A program made the translations under genes and the position numbers. The notes beneath the pieces were generated by a model, which saw only the letters and a list, made by a program, of their open reading frames with translations, was not told the DNA's origin and did not search any database. From Planctomycetota bacterium (GTDB taxonomy: Bacteria; Planctomycetota; Phycisphaerae; WQYP01), in the NCBI GenBank assembly GCA_021816165.1, contig JAKAYZ010000142.1, forward strand, positions 1 to 6,485: a stretch of 6,485 bases of DNA, written 5' to 3'. This document shows, piece by piece, positions 5,728 through 6,485 of this stretch. The stretch's first letter is position 1. The number at the start of each line of letters is the position of its first letter.

Positions 5728-6485
5728 ATGGAGTGTTTTGGTGTGAAAGCGGCGACGTATTTCTTTCGGCAGATGACAGGCTGGCTTTTGGCCCTGGCGC
5801 TGATCGTTGCGCCCTGGGCGTGGGGAACCGTAAAGCCTGCCGGATTATTCATCGCGGAGGTGATTCTCTCGCTGGCGTGCGGTTGCTGGTTGTTGGCCAT
5901 GTTGACTCCCGCGTTTCGTCCCAAGTTGCCGCGATTGTTGGTGGTGTGTGTCGTGCTGTTGCTGGTGCAAGGGTGGTTCATGACGATCAATGCCCATCGC
6001 ACGTACAACACCGTTACGCATCGTTTTTCCCCAGTGCATCCGCCAATGCCGCTGTTGCCCGGTGCGACAGACCAAATCATGGCCGCCGGGGCTATGGTGC
6101 ATGTGACAGCGGTTTTGCTGGCGTTATTAATGATGTGTGATTTTGCCCAATTTCCCCCATGGCGCATGGGGCTGTGGAAGGCCCTGGCCATCACCGGTGC
6201 ATCCATTGCGGGCTATGGTTTGGGAGCCAAGGCAGGAATATTTTCTCCGATGTTCACTGTGCCTGGAGACCAGGCGAGCGTGTTTGGTTCGTTTGTCTAC
6301 CACGGCGTTGCCGGCGCGTATTTAAATTTAGCGATTCCCGCGCAAATTGGTTTGGCGCTGCTGTATTTTGGCCAATCGCGACGCAAGGCTGGCGGGCTGT
6401 TTTGGGCGGCCACAGCGATCATCACAATCATTGGCGTGATGGTGAACATTTCGCGCGGGGCGGCCCTGTTTTGCGCAGGGGCGCT
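5728..6485 (+). CDS. O-antigen ligase/polymerase family membrane protein (Wzy/WaaL type), N-terminal part
   Basis: Open from ATG 5728 to the right edge, 252 codons plus two bases; incomplete. Hydrophobic segments lie at about residues 18-33, 38-60, 68-86, 117-138, 148-166, 195-214 and 222-240, so it is a polytopic inner-membrane protein. VFGSFVYHGVAGAYLNLAIP (residues 185-204) resembles the G-T/S-F-x-x-x-N/H-x-x-A-x-Y/F-L-x-x-x-x-P block before the large periplasmic loop of Wzy_C proteins. VNISRGAALFC (residues 239-249) matches the family's S-R-G/A-G motif in the next helix. Such enzymes ligate or polymerise lipid-linked glycans in the periplasm. Whether this one is a ligase or a polymerase cannot be told without its C-terminal half. 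Start uncertain: no Shine-Dalgarno site; in-frame alternatives are GTG 5653, GTG 5743 and ATG 5773. The divergent flippase supports the assignment. Confidence 0.82.
   Translation, partial: MECFGVKAATYFFRQMTGWLLALALIVAPWAWGTVKPAGLFIAEVILSLACGCWLLAMLTPAFRPKLPRLLVVCVVLLLVQGWFMTINAHRTYNTVTHRFSPVHPPMPLLPGATDQIMAAGAMVHVTAVLLALLMMCDFAQFPPWRMGLWKALAITGASIAGYGLGAKAGIFSPMFTVPGDQASVFGSFVYHGVAGAYLNLAIPAQIGLALLYFGQSRRKAGGLFWAATAIITIIGVMVNISRGAALFCAGA

Noticed and set aside
5634..6206. Minus-strand open frame of 190 codons opposite the ligase-like gene
   Set aside because: The plus-strand frame gives a hydrophobic, family-like membrane protein through to the window edge. The minus frame is His/Asn-rich with no recognisable pattern, as expected of antisense.

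Overview
The window looks like chromosome of a Gram-negative-type bacterium. Evidence is a GlmU-like sugar nucleotidyltransferase, a lipid-linked polysaccharide flippase and a divergent O-antigen ligase/polymerase. The tRNA-Gln gene has no encoded CCA, and Shine-Dalgarno sites are weak at several genes, so enteric bacteria are unlikely. Moderate-to-high GC and the mix of a Sel1-repeat protein with a DUF6941-like protein would suit a planctomycete or related lineage. That placement is inference only; no marker here fixes the taxon.

Layout, left to right. Positions 1-143 (minus) hold the first 47 residues of GlmU. Positions 228-1627 (minus) hold three overlapping small genes, read in the order cysteine-peptidase-like protein, uncharacterised helical protein, DUF6941-like protein. 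Their 14-bp and 8-bp overlaps indicate one co-translated unit. Positions 1628-2031 are non-coding and contain two diverged copies of one repeat, each ending in a hairpin, separated by a short 8-bp tandem array. The second copy abuts tRNA-Gln(UUG) at 2032-2102 (minus), which has a plausible promoter at 2172-2201. Positions 2234-3826 (minus) encode an exported or membrane-anchored protein with eleven Sel1-like repeats. It is preceded by a structured leader and a good sigma-70-type promoter at 3991-4019. Positions 4092-5603 (minus) encode a polysaccharide flippase. From 5728 to the right edge (plus) runs the N-terminal part of an O-antigen ligase/polymerase-family membrane protein.

Functionally, the right end is a surface-polysaccharide locus: a flippase moves lipid-linked oligosaccharide across the inner membrane, and a Wzy/WaaL-type enzyme polymerises or ligates it. 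GlmU at the left makes UDP-GlcNAc, a precursor for peptidoglycan and many polysaccharides. The Sel1 protein may be an envelope scaffold, but nothing shows its partner. The three-gene unit downstream of tRNA-Gln is the least understood part and the best candidate for something undescribed. All genes except the ligase-like one read on the minus strand.
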